The notes under the pieces were generated by a model. The model saw only the letters and a program-made list of their open reading frames with translations, was not told the origin of the DNA and did no database searches. From the NCBI RefSeq assembly GCF_024701975.1, contig NZ_JANLNM010000011.1, positions 1 through 64,000 of the forward strand: a stretch of 64,000 bases of DNA, written 5' to 3'. Source of the DNA: Variovorax sp. ZS18.2.2 (GTDB lineage Bacteria; Pseudomonadota; Gammaproteobacteria; Burkholderiales; Burkholderiaceae_C). Position 1 is the stretch's first letter; the number at the start of each line of letters is the position of its first letter. The translations under genes were made by a program, and so were the position numbers. This document shows, in pieces, positions 1 to 8,559 of this stretch.

Positions 1-175
1 TGTCGAGGCCGTAGTCCTTCTGCACGCGCGCGATGTCGGCGGCCGTGGCCTGGTCGCCCAGCAGCACCGAGACCGGGTCGCCCGATGCGGCGCGTGTGAG
101 CACGAAGACCAGCACCGCCACGATGGCCAGCACGATGAGCATGCCGCCGGCGCGGGAGGCGATGTAGCGGAACAA
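1..175 (-). CDS. ABC transporter permease, DppB/OppB type (5' fragment)
   Basis: This is the N-terminal 58 codons of an inner-membrane permease; the rest lies beyond the window edge. The translation begins with a short basic segment (FRYIASR), then one hydrophobic helix rich in V, L, I and A. It continues with RAASGDPVSVLLGDQA, which matches the usual start of dipeptide/oligopeptide permease 1, where a GDP motif follows the first helix. The likely start is TTG at 175-173. An AGGAG ribosome binding site overlaps the stop codon of the upstream binding-protein gene, so the two are translationally close. It probably forms one operon with that gene. The substrate cannot be told. Confidence 0.75.
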   Translation of the reverse strand, partial: MFRYIASRAGGMLIVLAIVAVLVFVLTRAASGDPVSVLLGDQATAADIARVQKDYGLD

Positions 176-185
176 GGCGCGTCTC

Positions 186-1763
186 CTACTTGATCTTCAC
201 ATTCCAGAAGAACGGCCAGTTCGTGGGCTGGTAGTTGTCCAGCGCCGGGCTCCTGGCCGAGAGGGCGTTGAACTTGCCGACGCTGATGTACGGCACCTCG
301 TCGTAGACGACCTGCTGCACCTTGCCCCACAGCGCGCCGCGCTTGGCAGGATCGCTCTCGACATTGAAGGCCTGCAGCGCAGCCTTCTTGGCGGGCGTGT
401 CCCACCAGCCCGGCGCGCCATCGCCCAGTTGTGGCGGCGAGAGCATCGGATCGGGGAAAAGCCCCGAATGGGTGATGAAGATCTCCCACAGCCGCGGATC
501 GTTTCGGCGCTGGGTGAGCGTGGCCCAGTCGACCACGTTGAGGTCGACCTTGAAGCCCGCGCGCTTGAGCTGCTCGGCCATCAAGAGCGACATGTTGTAG
601 TGAAAGTCGTACTGACGGCTGGTGAGCACGCGGATCGGTTCGCCCTTGTAGCCGGCCTTGGCCGCGGCTTCCTTGGCCTTGGGCGCGTTGCGCTCGTTGT
701 AGAGCGTGACGCCGGCCGTCGAATAAAACGGCGAGCCCTTGGGAAAGTGGTTGCCTTCGGCCACGAAGAAGCGCGTGTCGCCGAAGCCGGCCGCGAGCAT
801 CTCGCCTTCGCCGAGCGCGGTCTGCACGGCCTGGCGCACGGCCTGGTTGGCGACCGCTCCCTCCTTGGTGTTGAAGACCACCAGGGGAAAGCCAAAGGAT
901 GGCGTGATGATCGGCACGGTCTTGCCACTGGCCTTCTCCAGGCGCGGCAGCGCTTCCACCGGCAGCAGGTCGGCAAAGTCGTACTGGCCGGCGAGCGCCC
1001 CTTCGACGCGCGTGCTGGCGTTGGGCACGGGCACAAAGCGCAGCTCCTCGATGAGCGCTTCGCGCTTGCCGCCGTAGCCGCTCGCGGGTTCCTTGCGTGC
1101 GGCGTACTTGTCGAAGCGGGTGAGCAGCACGAACTGGTCGGGGCGGCGCTCCTTGAACTTGTAGGGGCCGGTGCCGACGAACTCTTTCAGCGGCGAGGCC
1201 ATCGATTCCTTGGCCATCATCGCGGCCGTGCCATTGCTGGGCAACGCCAATTGCGAGAGCAGCGGCGCATACGGCGCCTTCAGCACGATCTCCACGCCCA
1301 GCGGGCCTTTGGCCTTGAGCGTCTCGATTTCCTTGCCCACGGCCTTGCCGCGCGGCGACTGGTCCATCCAGCGCTGCAGGCTCGCCACCACATCGTCGGC
1401 GTTGAGCTCGCGGCCGTTGTGCAGCATCACCCCCTTGCGCAGAGTGACGGCGTAGGTCTTGCCGTCGGCCGAGATCTTCGGCATCGTCTCGGCCAGCATC
1501 GGCACCACGTTCCACTTGGCGTCGAAGGTGTAGAGCGTCTCGTACACGTGCTGCATGATGGTTCCGACCAGGTCGGCGGTCGATGCCATCGGGTCGAGCG
1601 TCTGCGGCTCGGCCACCATCGCGAGCGTGGCGAAGTTGCGCGGCCCCTGGGCATGCGCTTGCTGATGCGGCAGCGCGGCGCACAGCATCGCGAGCAGGGA
1701 GGCGCTCAGCAGACTGCGCTTCGACAAGCGGGGCAGGCGCTGGACAAGAGGGACGTGGGGCAT
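186..1763 (-). CDS. ABC transporter substrate-binding protein, family 5 (peptide/nickel type)
   Basis: This is a periplasmic binding protein of the DppA/OppA family (SBP_bac_5). It begins with a signal peptide: basic residues RLSKR, a hydrophobic stretch, then cleavage near AHA-Q. The mature part has typical family segments: AEPQTLDPMAST at its start, the YETLYTF region, and VTLRKGVMLHNGRELNADDV. The length of about 525 residues fits the family. Upstream in-frame ATG codons at 1778 and 1796 are alternatives; 1763 is preferred because it gives the most normal signal peptide. The DppB-like permease gene follows 10 bases after the stop. Family 5 proteins bind peptides, nickel chelates, glutathione or sugars, and the sequence alone does not say which. 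Confidence 0.88.
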   Translation of the reverse strand: MPHVPLVQRLPRLSKRSLLSASLLAMLCAALPHQQAHAQGPRNFATLAMVAEPQTLDPMASTADLVGTIMQHVYETLYTFDAKWNVVPMLAETMPKISADGKTYAVTLRKGVMLHNGRELNADDVVASLQRWMDQSPRGKAVGKEIETLKAKGPLGVEIVLKAPYAPLLSQLALPSNGTAAMMAKESMASPLKEFVGTGPYKFKERRPDQFVLLTRFDKYAARKEPASGYGGKREALIEELRFVPVPNASTRVEGALAGQYDFADLLPVEALPRLEKASGKTVPIITPSFGFPLVVFNTKEGAVANQAVRQAVQTALGEGEMLAAGFGDTRFFVAEGNHFPKGSPFYSTAGVTLYNERNAPKAKEAAAKAGYKGEPIRVLTSRQYDFHYNMSLLMAEQLKRAGFKVDLNVVDWATLTQRRNDPRLWEIFITHSGLFPDPMLSPPQLGDGAPGWWDTPAKKAALQAFNVESDPAKRGALWGKVQQVVYDEVPYISVGKFNALSARSPALDNYQPTNWPFFWNVKIK

Positions 1764-1991
1764 GAGACGTTCTTTCATGGCGGGGCAGGTTGGCAACGGA
1801 TTCCCTTTTCAGGTCCGAACTCTGAAGCACAACCCATGCCAAAACATCACCATTTACCCTGAGAACCGATCTGAATATTAGAACCGTCCATTCGAAATTC
1901 AATGCCGTTCCCGCATCGATCCACTGCTAGATTTCGGTCGGATCTTTTCCCACTGAAAGATGGCGTCCCGATCGTATTTGCGAGGATAAAA

Positions 1992-4900
1992 ATGAGCATC
2001 AAGAAAGTTCTTGCGGTAGGTTCCCTGTTCTGCTGCGCCTTGCTGACGCACGCGGCGATCACCGGGGTGAACCCCCTGGACACGATCAAGAAGGCCGCCA
2101 CCGGCATGGCTTCCGCCGCCGCCGATCTCATGGCCGATCCGTTGCCGCTGCAGGGCCCCGGAATGGGCAACCTGACCTACACGCAGGCCGAACTGTTCAA
2201 GCCCATCTCGACGATCCGGGAGGTGTCCGATGACGGCGCCGGAGCCGGCACCGGCGGCGACGTGCCGAAGATCCCCGGTGGCAGCGTGACGCATCCCACC
2301 GCCGGGTACACCAAGTACCACTACGGCCAGAACGTGGGCCTCATGATCAACGGCTACTTCCTGACGACGTTCGCGCCCGATGGCGGGTTGGGACCCGGAG
2401 GCTTCCTGCTCTACGACATTTCCGATCCGCGCAACATCAAGCTCGTCAAGCGAATCTACGAACCGGACGGCAGCACCAAGGAATTCAGGGAGCCGCATGC
2501 CATCGGCACCGCCCACATCGGCGGCAAGCAGTACGTGGTCATGCCCAGCGTCTTCGGCGTCGAGTTCTGGGACTTCACCGACATCAACGACATCAAGCAG
2601 GTCAAGAAGCTGGTGCTGCCCAACGTCAACAAGGGCGACTACGGCAACGTGAGCTGGCAGCTCTGGTGGCAGGCGCCCTATTTGTACGTGGCGGCGGCGG
2701 AGCAGGGAATCTTCATCATCGACGCCAGGGACCCGGCCAACGCCGTCCTCGCGAATCGCGGGGCCGGCAAGCCCAACCCGGTGCCGACCGGCGAGCTCGG
2801 CGGCTTTCGCGTGGGCCCGATCTTCACCATGGGAAACCACATGGTGCTGACTTCGATGACCAACACCAGCGGCTTCGCCAGCCTGGACATCTCAGACCCG
2901 CTGAATCCCAAGGTGCTCGACGCCGTCGCCGGGTCCACGGCCAACTACTACGCCACCTGCTTCGACGGCAAGAAGGTCTACGCCTCCGCACAGGAAAGCG
3001 GCGGCAAGATGTTCGGCTACGACCTCACGGATCGATCGCGCTTCGTGGCAGAAGACAACCGGCTCGTGATCAACCAGCAGCTGTACTGCGGCACCCAGGA
3101 CCACTACGTTTTCCAGGGTGCGCAGAACTACATTCACAAGGTCGATGTGAGCAACCCGCTCAATCACGTCGAAGTCGGGCGCGGCGGACTTTTCGTGGAA
3201 TCGGACCCGCATTTCTCGAGCTCCGACCATGGCCAGGTGTCGCCCTTCGGAAACCTGATCTACGTAGGCAACGACCACGGCTCGGGCAGCGGCTTCATCG
3301 TGCATGCGGTGGCCCCCGACACCACCAAGCCCGAGGTCAAGCAGGTCTCGCCCGTGAACGGCGCCAGGCAACAGGCCCTCACGTCGCGCATCGGCCTCGG
3401 CATGACGGACAGCATCCTGCCCGAGAGCGTGAACGCCAACACCTTCATCGTGCGTCCGGTGGGCGGCAACACGCTGGCGGGCACCTACAGCGTGCAGCTG
3501 GGCATCGTCAACTTCCATCCCGAGCAGCCGCTGCAACCGGGCACGAGCTATGAAGTGTTCCTGCCAGCCAATGGCTTGAAGGACTACGCGGGCAATGCGA
3601 TCGGTGCGGACTACCGCTCCACCTTCAACACCGGCAACGCCAGCGACATCAGCCTGTCGCACCACTGGGAGCTGAAGGGCAACCTGGCCGACCAGATCGG
3701 TGCCAACAACGGCACGCCCGTCTCTGGCGACGCGTTCGAGAGCATCGGCCTGAACTTCGCGAACCGCACCACGGGCGTGCAGCTGAAGAACGACACCGTG
3801 GCCACCACGCTGGGCGGCACCGCATCGCTGAGCTTCTACATGAAGACCACGCAGGCGGGCGGACCGAACTCGTGGACCGCGCCGGGCATCTTCGGGCGCG
3901 ACCAGTCGCCGGGCGTCGACGACGTGTTCTGGGGCTGGCTCGACAGCACCGGCAAGATCAAGCTGTCGGTGGGCGACGATGCGGGCACGCGCTCGCAGGC
4001 GGCAGTGAACGACGGCAACTGGCACCACGTGGTGCTGACGCGCGACGCAGCCTCGGGCGCGCAGGCGGTGTACGTCGATGGCGTGAAGACCACCTCGACC
4101 GGCCCCACCGGCACCAAGGGCCTGTCGACCAAGTTCAAGGTCCTGGGCCAGATCCAGGGCAACGCCGCGCTCTTCAAGGGCACGCTGGCCGAGGTGCGCG
4201 TGTACGGCCGAGCGCTCGGCGACAGCGACGTGGCTGCGCTCCGGGAGCAGGCCGTGATCGGCGATCCCGGCATTGCCGGCGCACCGAAGATCGTCAACGG
4301 CCAGCTGAGCTTCAACCCGGCCACGCTGGGCAGCAGCGGCGCACAGTTCCGCTGGAACTTCGGCGATGGCACCCAGAGCACGTACGCCGCCCAACCCGGC
4401 GTCACGCACACCTACACGCGCCCCGGCCACTACACCGTGACGCTGACGGTGAAGGCCGCGAACGGCCAGGAGACCTTCTACACCTACAACCTCACGGTGA
4501 TCGCCCCCGTCACGGCGCTGGCACCGACGCACACGACCAACATCGCGGGCGATGCGAACTCGGTGTACTCGGTCAATCCCGACAGCGGCACGGTCGCCGC
4601 CATCGATGCGCAGACCCTGGCCAAGCGCTGGGAAGTGCGCGTGGGCGAAGAGCCGAAGACGCTGGCGGTCGGCCCCGATGGCCGCATCTGGGTCACGGTG
4701 CAGGGCGAAGACAAGCTGGTGGCGCTCAACGCGGCCGACGGCAGCCTCTCGGCCACGGTGCCGCTCGCCTATGGCAGTGGCCCGTACGGCGTCGTCTTCA
4801 CGCCGAATGGCGCGAAGGGCTTGCTGACGCTGGAAAGCAAGTCGGCCCTGGTCAGCTTCGATCCGAGCACCGGTGCCGCCACGGGCACGCTCGCCCTGGA

Positions 4901-6728
4901 AGGCAGCGTGCGCGGCATCGCGGTCGACGCCGGTTCGCAATCGGCCTACGTGACGCGCTTCAAGTCGAAGATGACAGGCGGGCAGCTGCACAAGGTGAAC
5001 CTGCAGAGCTTCAGCGGCGCCACCACGATCGCGCTGGCGGTCGACACGACCACGGTGGACACCGAGGCCGCCGCGCGCGGTGTGCCCAACTACCTGAGCC
5101 AGGTGGTGATCTCCCCCGACGGCGCGCGTGCGCTCCTGCCCTCCAAGAAGGACAACATCGTGCGCGGAACCTTCCGCGACGGCCTGCCGCTGGAGCACGA
5201 CAAGACCGTGCGTTCGATCCTCTCGCAGGTGAACCTGCAGACGGCGGCGGAAGTCTTCAGCGAGCACGTCGACTTCAACGACCGCGCCCCCGCGCGCGCC
5301 GCGCTGTATTCGCCGAGCGGCGACTACATCTTCGTGGCGCAGATGGAAGGCAACAGCGTGGCCATCCTCGACGCGTACAACCGTTCGGTGCGCGGCGAGA
5401 TCAACGCCAGCAGCGCGCCGCACGGCCTGTACCTCGATGCGGCGAGGAAGCGCCTGTTCGTCAACAACTTCCTGGCGCGCTCGGTGTCGGTGCACGATGT
5501 GGCGTCGGTGCTGTCCTCGGAGTCCGCGGCCCCGGCATTCCTGCAGAGCGTCACCACGGTCGCGCAGGAGCCGATGTCGCCTGCGGCACTGCGCGGCAAG
5601 CAGGTGTTCTACAACGCCTCCGACCGGCGCATGAGCATGAACAACTACATGTCCTGCGCGAGCTGCCATGCGGATGCCGGCGACGACGGCATGGTGTGGG
5701 ACTTCACCCAGCGCGGAGAGGGCCTTCGCCGCACCATCAGCCTGCAGGGACGTCGCGGCACGGGCCACGGCAAGTTGCACTGGACCGCCAACTTCGACGA
5801 GGTGCAGGACTTCGAACACGACATTCGCAATGAATTCGGCGGTACCGGCTTCCTCTCGAACGCCGACTTCTCGGCCACGGGCGATCCGCTCGGCGTGCCC
5901 AAGGCGGGCAAGAACGCACAGCTGGACGATCTCGCGGCCTACCTGAACTCGTTGAGCAAGTACATGCGCAGCCCCGCCCGCACGGCGGACGGCAACCTCA
6001 GCGTGGACGCCGTGCGCGGCCAGACCGTGTTCAACACGGCGCAGTGCGCGACCTGCCACACGGCCGGCACGCTGCGCGATGGACTGCGACATGACGTGGG
6101 CACGATCCAGCTCTCCTCGGGCAAGGGCATCAACCAGCCGCTGACCGGCGTGGGCTTCGACACGCCGACGCTCTACGGCACCTGGGGCAACCCGACGTTC
6201 TTCCACAACGGCCAGAAGGCCACGATGCAGGACGTGCTCACGGGCGGCCATGGCAATGCCTCGAGCCTGCCGGCGGCCGACCTGCTGGCGCTGGGCGAGT
6301 ACGTGAAATCGCTCGACACGGCGCCGGCGTTCGACACGCGGATCCGCTCGGAGGTCAACAACCTGTGCGTGAACGTGTCGGGTGGCTCGACGGCCAGCGG
6401 CGCCACAGTGGTGCAGCAGGTCTGCGGCAACACCAACAACGAAACCTTCACCGTCAACAGCAGCGGCGGCTACAGCCAGTTCGTCGCCAAGCACAGCGGC
6501 CTGTGCCTGGCGCAGGGCAACACCAACACCGGCGGCGGCCCCGTGGTGCAGCTGGCGTGCACGGCGGGCGTGGCCACGCAGTGGAGCGTGGTCGGGGCGA
6601 CGCTGCGCAACCGGGTGTCCCCCAACGCCTGCCTCGATGTTCCCGGCTCTTCGACCACGCAAGGAACCGCGCTGTCCACCTACGCCTGCCATGGCGGCGC
6701 CAACCAGCGTTGGAGCCAGATTCCCTGA
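1992..6728 (+). CDS. Giant exported multidomain di-heme cytochrome c protein with propeller, LamG-like, PKD and ricin-type lectin modules
   Basis: This is an exported protein of 1578 residues. ATG 1992 is preferred over an upstream in-frame ATG because it follows a GAGGA site by 5 bases and opens a clean signal peptide ending near THA-A. Approximate domain order: LVIVD-like beta-propeller 110-440; SbsA-type Ig-like 445-545; LamG/concanavalin-like 555-750; PKD 770-840 (WNFGDG, then HTYTRPGHYTVTLTV); YVTN-type beta-propeller 845-1185; two c-type heme sites CASCH (C1222-H1226) and CATCH (C1352-H1356) in a CcpA/MauG-like region; ricin-B-like trefoil 1450-1578 with repeated QxW-like ends. Cytochrome maturation implies a periplasmic or surface location. 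A role in oxidising or binding polymeric carbohydrate is inference. No obvious operon partner is adjacent. Confidence 0.85.
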   Translation: MSIKKVLAVGSLFCCALLTHAAITGVNPLDTIKKAATGMASAAADLMADPLPLQGPGMGNLTYTQAELFKPISTIREVSDDGAGAGTGGDVPKIPGGSVTHPTAGYTKYHYGQNVGLMINGYFLTTFAPDGGLGPGGFLLYDISDPRNIKLVKRIYEPDGSTKEFREPHAIGTAHIGGKQYVVMPSVFGVEFWDFTDINDIKQVKKLVLPNVNKGDYGNVSWQLWWQAPYLYVAAAEQGIFIIDARDPANAVLANRGAGKPNPVPTGELGGFRVGPIFTMGNHMVLTSMTNTSGFASLDISDPLNPKVLDAVAGSTANYYATCFDGKKVYASAQESGGKMFGYDLTDRSRFVAEDNRLVINQQLYCGTQDHYVFQGAQNYIHKVDVSNPLNHVEVGRGGLFVESDPHFSSSDHGQVSPFGNLIYVGNDHGSGSGFIVHAVAPDTTKPEVKQVSPVNGARQQALTSRIGLGMTDSILPESVNANTFIVRPVGGNTLAGTYSVQLGIVNFHPEQPLQPGTSYEVFLPANGLKDYAGNAIGADYRSTFNTGNASDISLSHHWELKGNLADQIGANNGTPVSGDAFESIGLNFANRTTGVQLKNDTVATTLGGTASLSFYMKTTQAGGPNSWTAPGIFGRDQSPGVDDVFWGWLDSTGKIKLSVGDDAGTRSQAAVNDGNWHHVVLTRDAASGAQAVYVDGVKTTSTGPTGTKGLSTKFKVLGQIQGNAALFKGTLAEVRVYGRALGDSDVAALREQAVIGDPGIAGAPKIVNGQLSFNPATLGSSGAQFRWNFGDGTQSTYAAQPGVTHTYTRPGHYTVTLTVKAANGQETFYTYNLTVIAPVTALAPTHTTNIAGDANSVYSVNPDSGTVAAIDAQTLAKRWEVRVGEEPKTLAVGPDGRIWVTVQGEDKLVALNAADGSLSATVPLAYGSGPYGVVFTPNGAKGLLTLESKSALVSFDPSTGAATGTLALEGSVRGIAVDAGSQSAYVTRFKSKMTGGQLHKVNLQSFSGATTIALAVDTTTVDTEAAARGVPNYLSQVVISPDGARALLPSKKDNIVRGTFRDGLPLEHDKTVRSILSQVNLQTAAEVFSEHVDFNDRAPARAALYSPSGDYIFVAQMEGNSVAILDAYNRSVRGEINASSAPHGLYLDAARKRLFVNNFLARSVSVHDVASVLSSESAAPAFLQSVTTVAQEPMSPAALRGKQVFYNASDRRMSMNNYMSCASCHADAGDDGMVWDFTQRGEGLRRTISLQGRRGTGHGKLHWTANFDEVQDFEHDIRNEFGGTGFLSNADFSATGDPLGVPKAGKNAQLDDLAAYLNSLSKYMRSPARTADGNLSVDAVRGQTVFNTAQCATCHTAGTLRDGLRHDVGTIQLSSGKGINQPLTGVGFDTPTLYGTWGNPTFFHNGQKATMQDVLTGGHGNASSLPAADLLALGEYVKSLDTAPAFDTRIRSEVNNLCVNVSGGSTASGATVVQQVCGNTNNETFTVNSSGGYSQFVAKHSGLCLAQGNTNTGGGPVVQLACTAGVATQWSVVGATLRNRVSPNACLDVPGSSTTQGTALSTYACHGGANQRWSQIP

Positions 6729-6822
6729 CCAGGCAGAACGGACACGTCGCGACATGGCTGAAGGCCTCGGGGCGTGTCTGTTCTCTTTCTTCTCTCTTGC
6801 TCTCTCCAAAAAAGGAAATCAC

Positions 6823-7575
6823 GTGTCGGCACTTCAACTTTCCCTCCCGGGTGGCTATCGGTTCATTCCGGGCGTCCAGCAGTATTCGGCTGGCGTGGCC
6901 GCCGAACCTGGGTTTCGCATCGAGCGCGTGCGATTCGTGGAGCCTCTGCCCCTGAAACAGGGCTTTCAGCGCATCAAGGAAATCCTGGAAGAGGCCTCAC
7001 GCCCGCTGGCCGCCTTTTGCGCGTGCGAATTGCGGTCCCCGGCACCGTTCACCGAACAAGGCTTCGTCGAGTTCAACAACCTGTACGTGGGAACGTTGAA
7101 GGAATGGGGCCTCTTTATCGATGACCTCAATCCGGTGGCGCGAAGCAACGTGTGCCCGGCGGTTTCGCCGCCGTCGGAGCCCTCGTTCCATGCGTTCAGC
7201 TACACCGTGCCCGACGCCTCGGCGGCGGCTTCGTTCGTGGTGGCCGGGAGTGCCGAAGCGCCCGAGGGCAAGGGGCACTACCGCGACCATGCGGTGGGCC
7301 TGGGGGACACCTCGCCGCCCGCCATTCTGAAAAAAGCCCAATGGGTGCTCGATGAAATGGAACGGCGCCTGGCATCGCTGGGCTTCACCTGGGCCAGCAC
7401 CACGGGGTCGCAGCTGTACACGGTGCACGACATCCATCCCTTCATCGCGGACGAGATCGTCAAGCGTGGCGCCGCCCGGCACGGGTTGACCTGGCACTAC
7501 AACCGGCCGCCGGTGATCGACCTCGAATACGAGATGGATTGCCGGAGCGTCCAGTTCGAACGCGTCGCAACCTGA
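6823..7575 (+). CDS. RidA-like protein resembling 2-amino-5-chloromuconate deaminase CnbZ
   Basis: A 250-residue cytosolic protein. GTG 6823 is chosen because it lies 5 bases after AAAGGAAA and the coding pattern begins there; the open frame runs further back only as a shadow of the preceding gene. The opening YRFIPGVQQYSAGVAAEPGF and the central GFVEFNNLYVGTLKEWGL look like the tandem RidA-like fold of CnbZ-type deaminases, known from chloronitrobenzene degraders. The closest family is from memory, so the function is uncertain. The FAH-family hydrolase follows 53 bases downstream on the same strand, so the two probably act in one ring-cleavage or keto-acid pathway. An unrelated RidA-fold imine hydrolase is the alternative. 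Confidence 0.6.
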   Translation: MSALQLSLPGGYRFIPGVQQYSAGVAAEPGFRIERVRFVEPLPLKQGFQRIKEILEEASRPLAAFCACELRSPAPFTEQGFVEFNNLYVGTLKEWGLFIDDLNPVARSNVCPAVSPPSEPSFHAFSYTVPDASAAASFVVAGSAEAPEGKGHYRDHAVGLGDTSPPAILKKAQWVLDEMERRLASLGFTWASTTGSQLYTVHDIHPFIADEIVKRGAARHGLTWHYNRPPVIDLEYEMDCRSVQFERVAT

Positions 7576-7628
7576 CCGTGCGCAGCTAACAGCCAGCCCT
7601 CGCCGAGACATCCAAGGAACCACGAAGA

Positions 7629-8465
7629 ATGAAACTGCTGCGCTATGGAGCTGCCGGCCAGGAGAGGCCCGCCATGCTCGATGCGGAAGGCCGCTTGCGC
7701 GACCTCTCCGCTCACGTGAACGACATCGCACATGACGTGTTGCTGCCTTCCGGTCTGGCGCGCATCGCCGCCCTGGACCCGCAGACGCTCCCGCTGGTGG
7801 AGGGCTCTCCGCGGATCGGTGCCTGCGTGGCCGGCTCGGGCAAGTTCATCTGCATCGGACTCAACTACTCGGACCACGCGGCCGAGACGGGGGCCACGGT
7901 GCCGCCCGAGCCCATCGTTTTCCTGAAGGCAACCTCGGCCATCGGAGGACCTGACGACCCCTTGGAAATTCCGCGCGGCTCGACCAAGACCGATTGGGAA
8001 GTGGAGCTGGGCATCGTCATCGGAAAGACCGCGAAGTACATCGACGAGGCGGATGCGATGGACCATGTCGCGGGCTATTGCCTGATCAACGACGTGTCGG
8101 AGCGTTCCTTTCAGACCGAACGCCAGGGCCAGTGGACCAAGGGCAAGTCGGCCGACAGCTTCGGACCGATCGGCCCCTGGCTCGTCACGCCCGATGAAGT
8201 GCCAGACCCGCAGCAGCTGGACATGTGGCTGGAGGTCAATGGCGTGCGGCGGCAAAACGGTTCCACGGCCACCATGGTCTACGGTGTGCGGTACCTGGTT
8301 GCGTATCTCTCGCAGTTCATGAGCCTGCACCCAGGGGACATCATTTCTACGGGAACCCCGCCAGGAGTGGGCATGGGATTGAAGCCGCCGGTCTACTTGA
8401 AGAGCGGCGATGTCGTCACGCTGGGCATCGACGGTTTGGGCACTCAGCGACAAGTCGCCGTGTAG
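7629..8465 (+). CDS. Fumarylacetoacetate hydrolase family protein
   Basis: A 278-residue cytosolic hydrolase or lyase of the FAH superfamily, which cleaves or decarboxylates 2,4-dioxo acids using a divalent metal. Visible family features: the core starts at FICIGLNYSDHAAE; the metal-binding acidic residues sit in DWEVELGIVIG and CLINDVSER; and the C-terminal block PGDIISTGTPPGVGMG is canonical. Its closest appearance is to the group often labelled ureidoglycolate lyase, which also includes 2,4-diketo-3-deoxy-L-fuconate hydrolases of the non-phosphorylative deoxysugar pathway. The adjacent SDR, aldehyde dehydrogenase and sugar ABC transporter make the sugar role attractive, but that is inference. 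Convergent with the aldehyde dehydrogenase gene, 94 bases apart. Confidence 0.85.
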   Translation: MKLLRYGAAGQERPAMLDAEGRLRDLSAHVNDIAHDVLLPSGLARIAALDPQTLPLVEGSPRIGACVAGSGKFICIGLNYSDHAAETGATVPPEPIVFLKATSAIGGPDDPLEIPRGSTKTDWEVELGIVIGKTAKYIDEADAMDHVAGYCLINDVSERSFQTERQGQWTKGKSADSFGPIGPWLVTPDEVPDPQQLDMWLEVNGVRRQNGSTATMVYGVRYLVAYLSQFMSLHPGDIISTGTPPGVGMGLKPPVYLKSGDVVTLGIDGLGTQRQVAV

Positions 8466-8559
8466 GGACAGGGATGCCGCTCCGGTCCTCCTCTCAAGAG
8501 TCTCTCAAGAGACGGAGGGAAGAGGCGGCCGGGTTCGAACCCTTCAGCCTCTCAGCCTC

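Noticed and set aside
2892..6809. A 1305-codon open frame on the minus strand
   Set aside because: It is antisense to the cytochrome c protein, rich in H, R, V and G, with no domain. It is a shadow caused by high GC.
8531..8542. GGGTTCGAACCC resembling a tRNA T-arm
   Set aside because: The flanking bases do not pair as a T-stem, and no acceptor or anticodon arms fit. It is only a palindrome in a convergent gap.
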